Assembly: GCA_937862595.1 (NCBI GenBank)
Contig: CALMFL010000310.1
Coordinates: forward strand, 1 to 36,044
DNA: 36,044 nucleotides
Source of the DNA: an uncultured Fidelibacterota bacterium
GTDB taxonomy: Bacteria > Fidelibacterota > Fidelibacteria > Fidelibacterales > Fidelibacteraceae
Reading direction: 5' to 3'
The notes beneath the pieces were generated by a model. The model had not been told where the DNA came from, made no database searches, and saw nothing but the letters and a program-made list of their open reading frames with translations. Position 1 is the first letter of the stretch. The number at the start of each line of letters is the position of its first letter. The translations under genes were made by a program, and so were the position numbers. Below are positions 27,573-36,044 of the stretch, piece after piece.

Positions 27573-28670
27573 ATGCTCAAAAATTTGACCGTTAAAAACT
27601 TCCGGGTTTTTAAGGAAATATCGGTAGCGTTTTCACCGGGGATCAATATTATTCTGGGAAAAAACGGCGTGGGCAAAACCTCTATCCTGGAGGCGGTCTA
27701 TTTTATTTGTTTCACCAAGTCATTCAAGGCACAGCAAGATGTCGACATGGTCAGGATCGGGGAGTCGCACTTTCAGATCCGAACGGAGTGGGAGGAAAGC
27801 CGGGTAAAGGAAGCTCAGGGAAATTTTCTCAAACAAAAAGGCAAACGCTTCATTTTTGATCGTGAGACCATGACCCGCATGGCCGACATTATCGGCATTT
27901 TCCCGTTGGTATTCCAGTCCCCCGAGGATTACCGCGTAACCGCGGGGCCCGGTATCGAACGGCGCATGTATTTCGATCGCTTCATATCCCAGATATCACG
28001 GCCCTACCTGCAGGACCTGATGCTTTACCGCCGTCTGGTGAAGAGCCGGAATGCGCACTTGAAAGAACTGGGCGAAAAGAAACAGTATCGCTATACCCGC
28101 CAGCTTGAGGCCTATGACGTTCAATTATCGCCGCCCATGTTCCGGATCGTTGCGATGCGCGAAGGGTATGCGGAGCTGTTCAACCGCCACCTCGGGGAGC
28201 TTTACGCCGGGGCGTTTTCCGACGGGACCCAGGCGCACATCGCCTACAAGCCGTCGATCGCGGCAAAAACAGAGGAAGAGTTCAGCGCCGCACACCTCGG
28301 GCAGACGCGGGAAAACATCGAAAAAGAGATCGTTTTACGCCGGACGCTTTGGGGACCGAACTACGATAAATACATCTTTTACCGGAACAGCACCCCGCTC
28401 ATCCATTACGCCTCCCAGGGGGAACACAAATTATGGATGACCCTTCTCAAGCTTGCGGAGGGAGAGATCATTTCCGAGATCCGGCAGGAAGAGCCGGTCT
28501 ATCTTTTTGACGACCTTTTCGCCGAACTCGACGTAAACAACAGCCGGCGCATTATCGAGCGGGTGATGCACAAAAAACAGGTTCTGATAACCACCACCGA
28601 CCTGAACGACCTGCGCCGTCACGGGATGGACGCGGAGGGCGGAAAACTGAACATTATAGAGATCTCGTAA
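27573..28670 (+). CDS. recF: DNA replication and repair protein RecF
   Basis: MLKNLTVKNFRVFKEISVAFSPGINIILGKNGVGKTSILEAVYFICFTKSF, LIHYASQGEHKLWMTLLKLAEGE, YLFDDLFAELD. Confidence 0.95.
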   Translation: MLKNLTVKNFRVFKEISVAFSPGINIILGKNGVGKTSILEAVYFICFTKSFKAQQDVDMVRIGESHFQIRTEWEESRVKEAQGNFLKQKGKRFIFDRETMTRMADIIGIFPLVFQSPEDYRVTAGPGIERRMYFDRFISQISRPYLQDLMLYRRLVKSRNAHLKELGEKKQYRYTRQLEAYDVQLSPPMFRIVAMREGYAELFNRHLGELYAGAFSDGTQAHIAYKPSIAAKTEEEFSAAHLGQTRENIEKEIVLRRTLWGPNYDKYIFYRNSTPLIHYASQGEHKLWMTLLKLAEGEIISEIRQEEPVYLFDDLFAELDVNNSRRIIERVMHKKQVLITTTDLNDLRRHGMDAEGGKLNIIEIS

Positions 28671-28735
28671 AATCCGGAAATAAAAACATTTATTAATCCT
28701 GCGAAAAACGCTATATTTTCAACCTGGGAAAGCAC

Positions 28736-29563
28736 ATGGAAAAAACACATAAGCAACGACTGGTCATTGGATTCATTGGGGCGCCGATCATCCTGGCGGC
28801 CGCGTGGTTCGGCGGACTATGGTTTTTGGGACTCTTTTGCCTGATCGCGGGCTTTTCCGTTTATGAACTGCTGAAAATGGTGCACTACCCGCCGCGCGTT
28901 TTGATGATACTGGCCCTGGTCGTCACGCCGATGTGCCTTTATGCAATGTATCGCGAGCGGCTGGATATCGTATTGCTGATCCTTCTGTTTGCCGCGATCT
29001 TCACCAATATCAGCCTGCTGTTCTATAAAAAGACCGAGTACCTGAAAATGTCATTCGTAGGACCCGGATCGGTCATCTATCCCGGTTTGTGCCTGGGCAC
29101 CATGATCCTTATCCGGAATGCCGTTGTTCCAGGACCCTATGCCGATATTCTCGGAAGGAACATCACCCTTGCCGTGATCGCGGGAGTTTTTTCAACCGAT
29201 ATCGCAGCGTTCTATTTCGGAAGGATGTTCGGTAAACATCCCCTGTTTCTTTCCGTCAGCCCCAAAAAGACCATCGAAGGGGCAATAAGCGGGATGGCGG
29301 CGTGCAGTCTGTTGATGCTGATTCTCTGGCGGATCGATTTCATACCCCTGTTCGGCCTGTTTGACTATCTGGCGATCGCGATCTGCGCCGGGATATTCGG
29401 ACAAATGGGCGACCTGGTGGAATCGAAAATGAAACGGGAGATCGGCATAAAGGATTCATCCAACATTCTGCTCGAACACGGCGGGTTCCTTGACCGCTTT
29501 GATTCCCTTTCAGTCGTGGCGCCGCTGTATTGGATCTATGTGTATTTAAAATTTTTCGTTTAG
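28736..29563 (+). CDS. cdsA: Phosphatidate cytidylyltransferase
   Basis: Multi-pass protein with VFSTDIAAFYFGRMFGKHPLFLSVSPKKTIEGAISGM and GDLVESKMKREIGIKDSSNILLEHGGFLDRFDSL signature. Confidence 0.93.
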   Translation: MEKTHKQRLVIGFIGAPIILAAAWFGGLWFLGLFCLIAGFSVYELLKMVHYPPRVLMILALVVTPMCLYAMYRERLDIVLLILLFAAIFTNISLLFYKKTEYLKMSFVGPGSVIYPGLCLGTMILIRNAVVPGPYADILGRNITLAVIAGVFSTDIAAFYFGRMFGKHPLFLSVSPKKTIEGAISGMAACSLLMLILWRIDFIPLFGLFDYLAIAICAGIFGQMGDLVESKMKREIGIKDSSNILLEHGGFLDRFDSLSVVAPLYWIYVYLKFFV

Positions 29564-29671
29564 GGTGGTTTTTTCTGGAAAAAACCCTACATTACACACT
29601 TGATTTGAAATTTGTTGGAAACCAGCACTTACAATCAGTTATCGCCTGATAAATGTTAAAATGAGGATTTT

Positions 29672-31489
29672 ATGAAACCGGAAGCAATCAGATCCATTCT
29701 TGCAACGGATTGCGGGAGCACGACAACGAAGGCCATCCTGATCGAAAAACAGGGTGACGAATATCGCCTGGTTGTCCGGGGAGAAGCGCCCACGACCGTT
29801 GAGGCTCCTTTTGAGGATGTTACAAAAGGGGTGTTGAATGCAGCAAAAGAAGTGGAAGAATTATGCGGTCGCCAGATATTGGACAACGACAGGATCATTA
29901 CCCCGCAAAAGGGAGATAAGGGCGTCGACATTTATATCTCGACCAGCTCGGCCGGAGGCGGTCTGCAGATGGTCGTATCGGGTATCGTCAAGGCGATGAG
30001 CGCGGAATCCGCAGAACGCGCAGCCCTGGGCGCCGGAGCCATCGTGATGGACGTTCTGGCCTCCAACGACGGCCGCCTGCCGCACGAAAAGATCCAGCGG
30101 ATCCGCCACCTGAGGCCGGATATGATCCTGCTTTCCGGCGGGACCGATTCGGGGAATATCAAGGGCGTCGTGGAAATGTCGGAATTGCTGAAAGCCGCCA
30201 ACCCCAAACCCCGGCTCGGGATCAACTATAAACTGCCGGTGATCTATGCGGGCAACCAGAAGGCAAACGGCGAAATCGAGAAAAACCTCGGCGAAGATAC
30301 CGACCTGAGCATTGTTCCGAACCTTCGCCCCGTCCTGGAAAGGGAAAATCTCGGACCGGCGCGCGACAAGATCCACGACCTGTTCATGGAACATGTCATG
30401 GCGCAGGCGCCGGGATACAAAAAACTGATGGCCATGACCGACGCGCCCATTATGCCCACGCCGGGCGCGGTGGGCGAGATCATGCAGGTGATCGCCAAAA
30501 AGGAAGGGATCACCGTGGTCGGCGTCGATATCGGAGGCGCGACCACCGACGTATTTTCCGTTTTTAAAGACCTTGAAAAAGGGGAACCCGTTTTCAACCG
30601 GACCGTAAGCGCCAACCTCGGAATGAGCTATTCCATCTCCAACGTGCTGGCCTCCGCAACCCTGCCCAATATTTTGCGCTGGGTGCCCTTCGAAATTGAC
30701 GAGGTAGACCTGCGGAACCGCATCGGCAATAAAATGATACGCCCCACCACCATCCCGCAATCCCTTGAAGAGCTGAAGATCGAACAGGCCATTTCGCGCG
30801 AAGCCCTGCGCCTTTCGTTCATCCAGCATAAAGCCTTTGCCGTGGGGCTGAAGGGCGTACAGAAAGAACGTACCATCTCCGACGCGTTTGACCAGTCCTC
30901 CTCGGGAGAAACCCTGGTCAACATGATGGACCTTGATATCCTGGTCGGTTCCGGGGGTGTTTTGTCACACGCCCCGCGCCGCCACCAGTCCGCACGCATG
31001 ATGATCGACGCCTTCCTGCCGGAGGGAATCACTCAGATCGCCGTGGATTCCATTTTTATGATGCCCCAGCTGGGCGTGCTGTCAAGCGTGCATGAAAAAG
31101 CGGCCACCGAAGTATTCAACAAGGATTGCCTGCTTCGCCTTGGAACCTGTATTGCGCCCGTCGGACCGATCAAGCCCGGGAAAGAATATGTCCATGTGAA
31201 ATTTACCCTTCCCGACGGAACGCAGGTCGACAAGTCGTATGTTCTGGGAGAAATGGAGCTGTTCGAAGCGCCCTATGAGGCGATCGAAGCCGAGATCACC
31301 CCTGCGCGCGGCATTGATGCCGGAGCAGGACCGGGACAGACGGTAAAAACGATGATTTACGGCGGACTGGTGGGCATTATCATCGACGCCCGCGGGCGGC
31401 GCCCCTTCGTCCTGCCGGAGAATCCCGGGGAACGGGTGAAGAAACTCCAGGAATGGAGTCTGGCTGTCAAAGAATTTGAGAATGCTTAA
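29672..31489 (+). CDS. GlmL/MutL-family ASKHA ATPase (glutamate mutase L-like accessory protein)
   Basis: ATDCGSTTTKAIL, STSSAGGGLQMVV, DMILLSGGTDSGN, VGVDIGGATTDVFSVF, ANLGMSYSISNVL; GAGGA upstream of ATG. Confidence 0.85.
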   Translation: MKPEAIRSILATDCGSTTTKAILIEKQGDEYRLVVRGEAPTTVEAPFEDVTKGVLNAAKEVEELCGRQILDNDRIITPQKGDKGVDIYISTSSAGGGLQMVVSGIVKAMSAESAERAALGAGAIVMDVLASNDGRLPHEKIQRIRHLRPDMILLSGGTDSGNIKGVVEMSELLKAANPKPRLGINYKLPVIYAGNQKANGEIEKNLGEDTDLSIVPNLRPVLERENLGPARDKIHDLFMEHVMAQAPGYKKLMAMTDAPIMPTPGAVGEIMQVIAKKEGITVVGVDIGGATTDVFSVFKDLEKGEPVFNRTVSANLGMSYSISNVLASATLPNILRWVPFEIDEVDLRNRIGNKMIRPTTIPQSLEELKIEQAISREALRLSFIQHKAFAVGLKGVQKERTISDAFDQSSSGETLVNMMDLDILVGSGGVLSHAPRRHQSARMMIDAFLPEGITQIAVDSIFMMPQLGVLSSVHEKAATEVFNKDCLLRLGTCIAPVGPIKPGKEYVHVKFTLPDGTQVDKSYVLGEMELFEAPYEAIEAEITPARGIDAGAGPGQTVKTMIYGGLVGIIIDARGRRPFVLPENPGERVKKLQEWSLAVKEFENA

Positions 31490-31526
31490 TTGAGGCTCGG
31501 CTTCAAGGAATTAAAAAGGAGAATAT

Positions 31527-32654
31527 ATGGCACATGCATATACGCCCGGACTTAAGGTAATACCGAAAACGGTTGTTCATAAAACGCGCCGCCTTCCCAT
31601 GAAGGGAGAGGTAACGGTGAAAAAAGGCGACAACATCAAAGCGGATGACGTCGTCGCGACGACGAACCTTCCCGGAAATGTCGTACCGGTCAATCTCGCC
31701 AATATGCTGAATATCGAAGCAAGCGAGATCATGGAGATCCTGATCAAAAAACCGGGCGATACGATCAAAGAGGGCGATATCATCGCCGAGACTCCCGGAC
31801 TGTTCGGGTTCTTTAAGACCAAGGCGCACGCACCCGCAAGCGGGACGCTGGAGGCGGTATCCGGCATCACCGGACAGGCCATCATTCGCGAAGCGCCCAT
31901 TCCCGTCTCGGTCCAGGCCTATATTGACGGAAAGGTTACCGCGATCATCGAGGATGAAGGCGTTGAGGTCAGCACCATGGCGGCATTCATTCAGGGGATC
32001 TTCGGGATCGGCGGCGAACGGCGCGGTGAAATAAAAGTGATCACCCCGGATACGACGACGACGATCACCGACGATATGATCCATGACGACTGCAAGGGCA
32101 AGGTCCTGGTGGGCGGATCTTTTCTGACCCATAAGGCCTTTATGAAAGCACAGCGCGTCGGCGCCACGGGAGTGGTTGTCGGCGGATTCAACTACAGCGA
32201 CATCAAAAAGATCGTCGGGTATGACATCGGCGTTGCCATTACGGGACAGGAAGAGATCAACACGACGCTGATCATTACCGAAGGATTCGGCGAAGTCCAC
32301 ATGGCGCAGCAAACTTTTGATCTGTTAAGGGCGCATGAAGGCCGGATGGCTTCCATTAACGGCGCCACGCAGATACGGGCGGGCGTGATCCGGCCCGAGA
32401 TCATCATTCCGATCGAAGGGAACGAAGACCTGAAAGAAAAGCATGCCGAACTGTTCGGCATGGAACCCGGCACCGAAGTTCGGGTGATCCGCGCGCCTTA
32501 TTTCGGCATGCTGGGCGAAGTAACGGCGTTGCCCCATGAACTTCAGCGCCTGGAATCGGGTTCTCTGGCCCGTGTGGCAAAGGTTAAGCTCTACGAAACG
32601 CAAAAAGAGGTACTCCTTCCGCGCGCCAATCTGGAGATGATCGAAAAAACATAG
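31527..32654 (+). CDS. Conserved protein with barrel-sandwich (lipoyl/biotinyl-like) N-terminal region and KOW-like C-terminus, adjacent to GlmL-like ATPase
   Basis: VTVKKGDNIKADDVVAT...PGDTIKEGDIIAETPGLFGFFKTKAHAPASGTLEAVSGITGQAII (barrel-sandwich pattern); GTEVRVIRAPYFGMLGEVTALP (KOW-like); GGAG before ATG. Confidence 0.7.
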   Translation: MAHAYTPGLKVIPKTVVHKTRRLPMKGEVTVKKGDNIKADDVVATTNLPGNVVPVNLANMLNIEASEIMEILIKKPGDTIKEGDIIAETPGLFGFFKTKAHAPASGTLEAVSGITGQAIIREAPIPVSVQAYIDGKVTAIIEDEGVEVSTMAAFIQGIFGIGGERRGEIKVITPDTTTTITDDMIHDDCKGKVLVGGSFLTHKAFMKAQRVGATGVVVGGFNYSDIKKIVGYDIGVAITGQEEINTTLIITEGFGEVHMAQQTFDLLRAHEGRMASINGATQIRAGVIRPEIIIPIEGNEDLKEKHAELFGMEPGTEVRVIRAPYFGMLGEVTALPHELQRLESGSLARVAKVKLYETQKEVLLPRANLEMIEKT

Positions 32655-32663
32655 GGATCCCTT

Positions 32664-34085
32664 ATGAAAAACACAAATCGCCTGCTGCTTTTTCTGCTCG
32701 TTATCATCATGGCGACAGGATGCAAACCGATAGACGACCATATCGCAAAGGGACAGTTTGCCATGGCACAAAAAAAGATCAAGCGCATGATCGCATCGGA
32801 CCGGCTGAGCCCGAGGGAAAAGATCGAAATGGAAAACAAAGCGGACCTGATGCATCGTATCGAGATCGATTTCAACAAATCGCTCGAAGACATTCTCCCG
32901 TTCATTCATCAGTATTATCCTGACGTCACCCCGGCGCAGATAAAAAAATGGGAAAGCGAAAAATCACTGGAAAAAATGACCCTAAACGGCAAAGACCGAT
33001 ATTTTGTCCGGGCGGCTCAAAATTTGTTCCGCATCGACAGCGAAGCAAAAAAACGTAAAATCGAAACGGATGGCGAAACAAAAGACAAGCTTGATGTGTT
33101 CATTGAAAAAAATCTTCCGGAAGTCCTCACTTACCTGAAGAGCACCTCCGGCACAACAGGAAAACCCGTCCGCATGAAATTCACCTATACCCTTACCGTC
33201 GATGCCGATGCCGTTCCCCGCGGAGAAACGGTCCGCTGCTGGCTGCCGTTCCCGCGTGAGGGAGGCGCGCGCCAGAGCGACGTGAAGCTCCTTTCGGCCA
33301 GCTGCGAGGACTACGTGATCGCCCCGAACAATTATTTACAGCGGACGCTTTATATGCAGAAGCCCGCCGTTGCCGGCGAACCGACGGTCTTTGAGATCGC
33401 CTTCTCCACCACCGCCCGCCCGCAATGGTTCGACCTGGAAAATCTTGACATCAAACCGTATCAAAAGGATTCCGGGCTTTACCGGAAGTACACCGAAGAA
33501 CGATACCCGCATCTGACCTTTACGCCTTCGGTAAAAGCGCTTTCCCGGACGATCGTCGGCGACGAGACCGACCCTTACCGGATCAGCCGGAAGCTGTTCC
33601 ATTACATCAGCGCCCATTATCCCTGGGCCAGCGCCCGGGAGTATTCGACGATCGAACACATTCCGGACTATGTCATCGAGAACAAACACGGAGACTGCGG
33701 ACAGGTCACCCTGCTCTTTATGGTCCTTGCCCGCTATAACGGCATACCCGCCCGCTGGCAAAGCGGTTGGATGCTGCATCCCGGAAGCGTGAACCTGCAC
33801 GACTGGTGCGAGGTCTATTTTGAGGGTGTCGGCTGGGTCCCCGTCGACCAGTCGTTCGGACGGAGAGAACTGCAGGATCCCGATCAGGCCGACTTCTATC
33901 TGGGCGGACTGGACGCCTACCGCCTGATCGTCAATGACGATTACGGCATGCCGCTCTTCCCCGACAAACATTATCTGCGGAGCGAAACCGTTGATTTTCA
34001 GCGCGGAGAAGTGGAGTGGCGCGGCGGCAATCTGTATTTCGACACCTGGGATTATCACATGGAAGTAGAGTATTTAAATCAATAG
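32664..34085 (+). CDS. Transglutaminase-like domain lipoprotein
   Basis: Lipoprotein signal MKNTNRLLLFLLVIIMATGC; catalytic-type motifs KHGDCGQVTLLFMVLARYNGIPARWQSGW, HDWCEVYFEGVGWVPVDQSFG. Confidence 0.88.
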   Translation: MKNTNRLLLFLLVIIMATGCKPIDDHIAKGQFAMAQKKIKRMIASDRLSPREKIEMENKADLMHRIEIDFNKSLEDILPFIHQYYPDVTPAQIKKWESEKSLEKMTLNGKDRYFVRAAQNLFRIDSEAKKRKIETDGETKDKLDVFIEKNLPEVLTYLKSTSGTTGKPVRMKFTYTLTVDADAVPRGETVRCWLPFPREGGARQSDVKLLSASCEDYVIAPNNYLQRTLYMQKPAVAGEPTVFEIAFSTTARPQWFDLENLDIKPYQKDSGLYRKYTEERYPHLTFTPSVKALSRTIVGDETDPYRISRKLFHYISAHYPWASAREYSTIEHIPDYVIENKHGDCGQVTLLFMVLARYNGIPARWQSGWMLHPGSVNLHDWCEVYFEGVGWVPVDQSFGRRELQDPDQADFYLGGLDAYRLIVNDDYGMPLFPDKHYLRSETVDFQRGEVEWRGGNLYFDTWDYHMEVEYLNQ

Positions 34086-34098
34086 AAAGGAATATTAA

Positions 34099-35121
34099 AT
34101 GAAAAGGATCTTACTGATTATGGCAGCAGCAGCAATGATGTTTACGGCCTGTTCGGACAAGCCCGCCCTTACGCCGGCACAGATCGACTTCTTTACGGCA
34201 ATGGGAGAAAAAATCCCCTACATGAAACCCGATACGACCGTTGTGCTTGCCGCGACCTCAAAATTCGAGATCAGGAACACGGATATTATGGATAATGTGT
34301 ATCAGGGAATGCGCGGGGACATCAGCATTATCAACAATGTCGACCCCTCCCGGATCGAAGCCTTCATCATGCAGATCGTCACATTGAAAGCCCAGCAGGA
34401 CATCCTGCTCGCCGAGGCTAAAAAAGAAGGATTGACCGTATCAAAAGACACCGTAGAAGCCTTCATTGAAAAGAACCTCTATGCCCCTAACGGCGGCAAA
34501 GAAGCATTTCTTGAACAGCTGAAACTCCAGCAGGTCGACATTGAGTTCGTACGCGACGACACCCGCAAGAATATGCTGATCATGAAGTACATTGAAGAGA
34601 TCGCGCTCGCCGGTGTGAATGCGGACGTATCCGATCCGGAGATCAGGACTTATTTTGAAGAGAACAAGGAACAGTATTCCCAGGAAACCGCCACGGTTCG
34701 GCACATTCTCTTCCTGACCCAGGGCAAGGGCGATCTGGAGAAAGCCACCACCAAAGAACTGGCGGAAAACGTGCTGGATCGCGCGCGCAGCGGTGAAGAT
34801 TTCATTCTCCTCGTGTCCGATTACAGCGAAGATCCCGGTTCGAACACAAACGGCGGCCTCTACGCCGATTTCCCGCGCGGCCGCATGGTCCAGGCGTTTG
34901 AAGATGCGAGTTTCACGCTTCCCGTGGGCAGTATCAGCGATCTGGTGGAAACCCCCTACGGATACCATATCATCAAGGTCGAAGACCGCAAATCCGGCAA
35001 AAAACTGGAAGAGGTTCGCGAACAGATCGAAGCCATTCTTTCCGAGCAGAAAAAAGAAGCGGCCTTCCCCCCTGTTCTTGACAGCCTTGTGACCGCATAC
35101 GAATTCCGTTTTACCCTTTAA
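34099..35121 (+). CDS. Parvulin-type peptidyl-prolyl isomerase lipoprotein
   Basis: MKRILLIMAAAAMMFTAC lipobox; TVRHILFLTQG...YSEDPGSNTNGGLYADFPRGRMVQAFEDASFTLPVGSISDLVETPYGYHIIKVEDRK. Confidence 0.92.
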   Translation: MKRILLIMAAAAMMFTACSDKPALTPAQIDFFTAMGEKIPYMKPDTTVVLAATSKFEIRNTDIMDNVYQGMRGDISIINNVDPSRIEAFIMQIVTLKAQQDILLAEAKKEGLTVSKDTVEAFIEKNLYAPNGGKEAFLEQLKLQQVDIEFVRDDTRKNMLIMKYIEEIALAGVNADVSDPEIRTYFEENKEQYSQETATVRHILFLTQGKGDLEKATTKELAENVLDRARSGEDFILLVSDYSEDPGSNTNGGLYADFPRGRMVQAFEDASFTLPVGSISDLVETPYGYHIIKVEDRKSGKKLEEVREQIEAILSEQKKEAAFPPVLDSLVTAYEFRFTL

Positions 35122-35137
35122 AAAAACGGCACAGCAT

Positions 35138-35170
35138 AAAAAGGCGTCCGTTTCGGCGGATGCCTTTTTT
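35138..35170 (+). terminator. Rho-independent terminator downstream of the parvulin gene
   Basis: AAAAAGGCGTCCG tttcgg CGGATGCCTTTTTT: 13-bp stem with one G-U pair, T tract. Confidence 0.88.
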
Positions 35171-35285
35171 ATTGAAAAAAGATTTTATATTTTGCGGAAT
35201 TCAGAAACAAAGCGTAGGAGATGTGCGATAAATTTTTATATTATTATTGAAAAACACACGGGCAATCATGGAGAAAGAGAATATT

Positions 35286-36044
35286 ATGGCGTTCATAAAG
35301 AGAAATAAAAGAACCATTATACTGTCAATGGTCCTGCTGGCGCTTGTTCTGAGCATCTCGCAAATATCAAGGCTGAAGGCGGACGCAAAAGACATTTATG
35401 AAAAACTGCAGGTGCTGACGGATATCATCGGCATCGTCAATGAGAATTACGTTGAAGATGTCAACTGGGACAACACCATGGAAGGAGCCTATCGGGGGTT
35501 ATTGGAAGAACTGGACCCGCACTCAACCTTCATCCCGGCCAAGCGCTTTGAATCCGTCAAGGAAGAATTTGAAGGAGAGTTCCAGGGCATCGGCATCGAA
35601 TATGATATTATCGACGGATATATTACCGTCATTTCACCCATCATCGGCACACCCGCGGAACAGGTCGGCCTGCAATCGGGAGATAAATTCCTGAAGATCG
35701 ACAATGAATCCGCCTACAAGATCACCCGCGACGAGACAAAAAACCGGCTGCGCGGGAAAAAGGGAACCAAGGTCGTCGTGAACGTTTTGCGGCAGGGGAC
35801 CAAAGAACCCTTTGACGTGGTCATCACCCGGGATGACATTCCCCTGTATTCGGTGTCGGGTTATTTTATGATCGACAAGGAGACCGGCTATGTCCTTCTG
35901 AACCGGTTTTCCGAGAAGACCCACAAAGAATTCACAGACGCCATGGAAGCGCTTCTTGCCGAAGGAATGCGCACCGTGATCCTGGACCTTCGCTATAACA
36001 GCGGCGGCTACATGAACCAGGCGATCGACATCCTGGATGAATTT
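35286..36044 (+). CDS. S41 family (C-terminal processing) peptidase, truncated at window edge
   Basis: Open to base 36044 and absent from the ORF track: MAFIKRNKRTIILSMVLLALVLSISQIS...LEELDPHSTFIPA...EGEFQGIGIEYDIIDGYITVISPIIGTPAEQVGLQSGDKFLKIDNES (PDZ)...VILDLRYNSGGYMNQAIDILDEF. ATG 35268 is an alternative start. Confidence 0.92.
   Translation, partial: MAFIKRNKRTIILSMVLLALVLSISQISRLKADAKDIYEKLQVLTDIIGIVNENYVEDVNWDNTMEGAYRGLLEELDPHSTFIPAKRFESVKEEFEGEFQGIGIEYDIIDGYITVISPIIGTPAEQVGLQSGDKFLKIDNESAYKITRDETKNRLRGKKGTKVVVNVLRQGTKEPFDVVITRDDIPLYSVSGYFMIDKETGYVLLNRFSEKTHKEFTDAMEALLAEGMRTVILDLRYNSGGYMNQAIDILDEF

Noticed and set aside
29861-30829. 322-aa minus-strand ORF opposite the GlmL-like gene
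   Set aside because: Shadow of a conserved plus-strand ATPase; low-complexity His/Gly/Asp-rich translation.
1-36044. CRISPR arrays, tRNA/rRNA genes, IS elements, prophage or defence systems
   Set aside because: No regularly spaced repeats, transposase/integrase motifs or known defence genes were seen; by-eye inspection cannot exclude a diverged tRNA.

Overview
The window reads as an ordinary, gene-dense chromosomal segment of roughly 50% GC (estimated by eye). It probably comes from an FCB-group-like bacterium: there is a PNPFNP-type C-terminal sorting domain on a secreted beta-helix protein and several lipoprotein parvulins. Most genes are housekeeping: a DUF2851-like gene (truncated at the left edge), an HcpR-like Crp/Fnr regulator divergent from hcp, a DHH phosphoesterase/ispH/pdxS/pdxT/LiaF-like operon with overlapping ends, the beta-helix protein, mnmE, mnmG, an RRM protein, dapF followed by a receiver/PEP-synthase-like protein (minus strand), mfd, three tandem parvulin/SurA-type genes, dnaN, a small lipoprotein, recF, cdsA, an orphan GlmL/MutL-type ASKHA ATPase with an uncharacterised barrel/KOW protein, a transglutaminase lipoprotein, a fourth parvulin, and an S41 protease (truncated at the right edge). 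I saw no CRISPR array, rRNA, tRNA, IS element or prophage. The best non-gene signals are: two perfect 16-bp parS palindromes 98 bp apart, one inside the mfd coding sequence; a tandem DnaA-box array plus AT-rich DNA upstream of a dnaN that has no dnaA beside it (candidate oriC); a possible pseudoknot leader upstream of the RRM gene; a likely non-AUG (ATT) start for a lipoprotein; and two Crp/Fnr-type palindromes around the regulator/hcp locus. The two genes truncated at the window edges are missing from the supplied ORF track in their correct frames. All functional calls come from reading the sequence and from memory of families; no searches were run.
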